Of a DNA stretch of 64,000 nucleotides, positions 61,630 through 64,000 are shown piece after piece (position 1 is the first letter of the stretch; each line of letters starts with the position of its first letter). Source of the stretch: Fodinibius halophilus (GTDB lineage: Bacteria > Bacteroidota > Rhodothermia > Balneolales > Balneolaceae); contig NZ_JAALLS010000010.1 in the NCBI RefSeq assembly GCF_011059105.1, positions 1-64,000 of the forward strand, written 5' to 3'. A program made the position numbers and the translations under genes. The notes below the pieces were generated by a model. That model was not told the origin of the DNA. It saw only the letters and a program-made list of their open reading frames with translations, and ran no database searches.

Positions 61630-62415
61630 CTACTTTCCTTTAAATTCCGGCTTCCGCTTTTCTAAAAACGATTGTACCCCTTCGTGGTAGTCGTGGGTGT
61701 TGCCGGCTTCGGTTTGCAGGTCGGCTTCCAGCTCCAGGTGTTCGTCAAGGTTGTTGCTGAGTGATTGGTTGATGGCCCGCTTGTAGAGGCCAAATCCTTT
61801 GGTTGGCATTTTCGCCAGTTTTTGGGTGATGGAATTAGCTTCTGCAATGAGAAACCCATCTTCCACTGCTTTATAGATAAGGCCGATTTCTTCGGCCTTT
61901 TCTGCCGATACCTTTTCATCGAGCAGGTACATTGCATTGGCACGCTGCAGTCCTACCAGGCGGGGCAAGAAAAAGGTGCCGCCGCTGTCGGGAATTAATC
62001 CAATTTTACTGAATGATTGTACAAAAACAGCCTCTTCGGAAGCCAGTACGATATCACAGGCCAGGGCCAGGTTAGCACCTGCACCCGCTGCCGTTCCATT
62101 TACGGCACAGACTACCGGCTTCTCGAGATGACGAATGGCTTTGATAACGGGATTATAGCTTTTGCGAACGGTTTCGCCCAGTTCATAGTCATCCCCTTTA
62201 TCTACGACTTCGGGTAGGTCCTGCCCGGCAGAAAAAGCGTTACCCTTGCCTGTTAACAGCACACATCGGACATCATCATTAGTCTTTGCATCGGCCAGCG
62301 CCTCTTGCAGCTGCTTGGCCATGGGCTCGATGAAACTGTTGAGCTTGTCTGGCCGGTTAAGAGTAATTGTTAGTATGCCATTGTCAACAGAAGATGTAAC
62401 TAACTTTTCGCTCAT
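61630..62415 (-). CDS. paaG: PaaG-type 2-(1,2-epoxy-1,2-dihydrophenyl)acetyl-CoA isomerase
   Basis: A 261-residue crotonase-fold enzyme: AFSAGQDLPEV for the oxyanion hole, NGTAAGAGANLALACD, and IGLIPDSGGTFFLPRLVG with Asp143 at the place of the PaaG catalytic aspartate. It converts the ring epoxide to oxepin-CoA. The next gene upstream is a small exported protein and then paaD. Confidence 0.93.
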   Translation of the reverse strand: MSEKLVTSSVDNGILTITLNRPDKLNSFIEPMAKQLQEALADAKTNDDVRCVLLTGKGNAFSAGQDLPEVVDKGDDYELGETVRKSYNPVIKAIRHLEKPVVCAVNGTAAGAGANLALACDIVLASEEAVFVQSFSKIGLIPDSGGTFFLPRLVGLQRANAMYLLDEKVSAEKAEEIGLIYKAVEDGFLIAEANSITQKLAKMPTKGFGLYKRAINQSLSNNLDEHLELEADLQTEAGNTHDYHEGVQSFLEKRKPEFKGK

Positions 62416-62435
62416 TTATCAGAATTGTTTAGTAA

Positions 62436-62822
62436 TTAATTATCGTTATCCAGATTGTATTGCCTATACCGATCTAGAAAAAGTTGATATTCGGTAGCTG
62501 TTTCAGGATAGCGTACCGTTGGCCCGGGATATTTCCAGGCGTTATCCAGAGAATAGATTGAGTGATCCTCCATGTCTCCACGAACTAAGTCTGCTCCTAA
62601 TTTTAACAGAAGCTTTGTTGTTTTACTAAATTGGGTAACATTTGATTTGGACGAAGAGTAAGCAGGATCATTTATATTCAGGGGTAACAATGAGGGATTC
62701 AGTAGTTCTTGAATAGAAATGCTAGTGGTATCTTTTTTAGTTTGCACTCCTTTTCTGACAGGTTGCGCAATACTGGAAAGTCCATATAATAGCAAGATGA
62801 CGAAAAAAATAAATTGTCGCAT
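62436..62822 (-). CDS. Hypothetical exported protein
   Basis: A 128-residue protein with a signal peptide (FFVILLLYGLSSIAQ). The mature part is short and polar with no recognised family. It lies between paaD and paaG with small gaps (12 and 20 bp), so it is probably cotranscribed with the paa genes. Confidence 0.6.
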   Translation of the reverse strand: MRQFIFFVILLLYGLSSIAQPVRKGVQTKKDTTSISIQELLNPSLLPLNINDPAYSSSKSNVTQFSKTTKLLLKLGADLVRGDMEDHSIYSLDNAWKYPGPTVRYPETATEYQLFLDRYRQYNLDNDN

Positions 62823-62834
62823 CGCTTGACCTCC

Positions 62835-63347
62835 TTAAATACATTTGAAGTGTTCAAAAGGCTCATTGCAATCTCGGCAATAGTACTGTGCTTTGCAAGC
62901 TGTAGACCCAAACTCACTTTGAATTTCCGTATTTTCAGAATCACAATATGGGCAGGGCACATGATCCCCCGAACTCTCAAGAGATTTTAGAAAATTATCC
63001 ACTTTTTCGGTTTTGCCCGGTGGTGCAATGCCATACTCTTTGAGGCGCTTTTTGGCATCTTCCGTCATCCAGTCGGTGGTCCAGGTTTCCGAGAAATCCG
63101 TTTTGATCTCGAAATTGTCGATGCCGTTGAGCCGCAGTTTTTTCTCAATCTCCTTTTCAATGGCCTGCATGGCAGGGCAGCCCGAATAGGTGGGGGTGAT
63201 GCGGATGACAAACGTGCCATCCTTGTATTCCACATCACGGGCGATCCCCAAATCTACAATGGTCAATACCGGGATCTCCGGGTCGGTAACCTCGGATATC
63301 AGCTCCCAGATATCTTCTTTGTTATATGTAGATTTTGTGGCTGTCAT
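62835..63347 (-). CDS. paaD: PaaD, maturation factor of the phenylacetyl-CoA epoxidase
   Basis: A 170-residue protein with a DUF59/MIP18 domain (ELISEVTDPEIPVLTIVDLGIARDVE, TPTYSGCPAMQAIE) and a C-terminal zinc-ribbon with CPYC and CRDC pairs. It helps assemble the Fe centre of the PaaABCE epoxidase. Directly downstream of paaC. Confidence 0.93.
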   Translation of the reverse strand: MTATKSTYNKEDIWELISEVTDPEIPVLTIVDLGIARDVEYKDGTFVIRITPTYSGCPAMQAIEKEIEKKLRLNGIDNFEIKTDFSETWTTDWMTEDAKKRLKEYGIAPPGKTEKVDNFLKSLESSGDHVPCPYCDSENTEIQSEFGSTACKAQYYCRDCNEPFEHFKCI

Positions 63348-63353
63348 AATTTT

Positions 63354-64000
63354 TTATTGCCAATTGCCATCGGGGTATGAGCGGCGCAGATGCTGCATTT
63401 CGGCCAGAAGGTGGCCCAGATGTTCGGTATGTAGTCCCTGTCGGCTGCCTTCTACCATAAACTGATCAAAGTCGGGTACCTCTAGGGTTGCCTCTTCCAG
63501 GGTATCCACCACCAGCTCTTTCCATTCTTCTTTAAACGTTTCGGTATCGGCGGCCAGGTTATGCTCCTGCAAAATTTCGTCCACTTCGTCTTGGTAAAAG
63601 AGTTCACCTACGTAAGTCCAGACGTCGTCAATCGAATCTTGGATACGCTCATGGCTTTCTTCAGTACCGTCGCCCAGGCGTAGTACCCACTCGCGGCTGT
63701 GACGAAGGTGGTATTTAACCTCTTTGAGATGTTTCTTTACCATGCCGGCAAACTGCTCGTCTTCTACTTCAGAAAGTTCCGTATAGAGGAAGTAACTGAA
63801 AGAGGCGAAGAGAAACTGGCGGGCGATGGTAAAGCCAAAGTCCCCTTTGGGCAGTTCGGTGAGCTTAAGATTTTTAAACTCTACGTCATTGCGGAAGTAG
63901 ACCAGGTCATCACGGTGGCGATCTTCGCCTTCTATTTCCACGGCATATTCGTAGAGCGATGCCGCATGCCCGATATAATCGAGGGCCACATTGGCCAGCG
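63354..64000 (-). CDS. paaC: PaaC, structural subunit of the 1,2-phenylacetyl-CoA epoxidase (5' end outside window)
   Basis: At least 215 residues in frame, continuing past the window edge (LANVALDYIGHAASLYEYAVEIEGEDRHRDD). It belongs to the ferritin-like PaaC family, with RQFLFASFSYFLYTEL and a C-terminal GRQGLHTEHLGHLLAEMQHLRRSYPDG, typical of PaaC. PaaC is the catalytically inactive partner of PaaA. The E. coli protein has about 248 residues, so roughly 30 residues are missing. Confidence 0.93.
   Translation of the reverse strand, partial: LANVALDYIGHAASLYEYAVEIEGEDRHRDDLVYFRNDVEFKNLKLTELPKGDFGFTIARQFLFASFSYFLYTELSEVEDEQFAGMVKKHLKEVKYHLRHSREWVLRLGDGTEESHERIQDSIDDVWTYVGELFYQDEVDEILQEHNLAADTETFKEEWKELVVDTLEEATLEVPDFDQFMVEGSRQGLHTEHLGHLLAEMQHLRRSYPDGNWQ

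Overview
The window looks like a chromosome segment from a Balneolota/Bacteroidota-type marine or halophilic heterotroph. This is inferred from gene families rather than a ribosomal marker. The clues are HisKA_2 sensor kinases with two-component propeller domains, a fused E1 alpha/beta ketoacid dehydrogenase, BlaI/M56 pairs, GLPGLI-like and 6-bladed-propeller lipoproteins, AT-rich intergenic regions and weak Shine-Dalgarno sites. No rRNA or tRNA gene was recognised.

Layout. 0-14 kb is core-like: acyl-CoA dehydrogenase, sirtuin deacylase, SGNH hydrolase, SDR, HisC-type aminotransferase, fused E1 ketoacid dehydrogenase, and two HisKA_2 kinases separated by the wreck of a third. 14-20 kb and 56.7-64 kb, both on the minus strand, carry aerobic phenylacetate degradation genes: paaC (cut by the window edge), paaD, paaG, paaH, paaI, a PaaJ/PcaF thiolase and paaY at the right, and paaZ plus an enoyl-CoA hydratase at the left. 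Together they cover ring epoxidation, isomerisation, ring opening and beta-oxidation to succinyl-CoA and acetyl-CoA; paaA, paaB and paaK are not in view. The paa gaps have been invaded by small selfish-looking units: a DUF559 nuclease gene boxed by two identical-length 102-bp palindromic repeats, an IS481-type element inside one of those repeats, two four-helix-bundle genes flanked by degenerate 7-8-nt repeats, and a VapBC pair.

20-36 kb is mixed: a VWA lipoprotein, a YbaK-like deacylase, an RsbQ-like hydrolase coupled to a PAS histidine kinase, alpha/beta hydrolase, M23 peptidase, thiopurine methyltransferase, a thioredoxin-reductase-like flavoprotein, an AraC regulator and an ABC exporter.

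About 45.6-56.6 kb (with weaker traces from about 36 kb) reads as an integron gene-cassette array without an integrase (CALIN-like). Small genes, nearly all minus strand, alternate with long imperfect inverted repeats that begin with RYYYAAC-like and end with GTTRRRY-like boxes, and these repeats resemble each other. Cassette contents include a CPBP protease, a broken HAD hydrolase, an NTF2-like protein, a propeller lipoprotein, two toxin-antitoxin modules and a HEPN-like protein. Two decayed IS110-family elements sit inside attC sites, and one has subterminal inverted repeats and a long 3' noncoding region as in the IS1111 group, whose guide RNA is encoded there. Flanking 40.6-45.4 kb holds two opposed BlaI-M56 pairs sharing an operator sequence.

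The strongest candidates for undescribed biology are the DUF559/102-bp-repeat unit, the four-helix-bundle/short-repeat units, and the IS110-in-attC arrangement.
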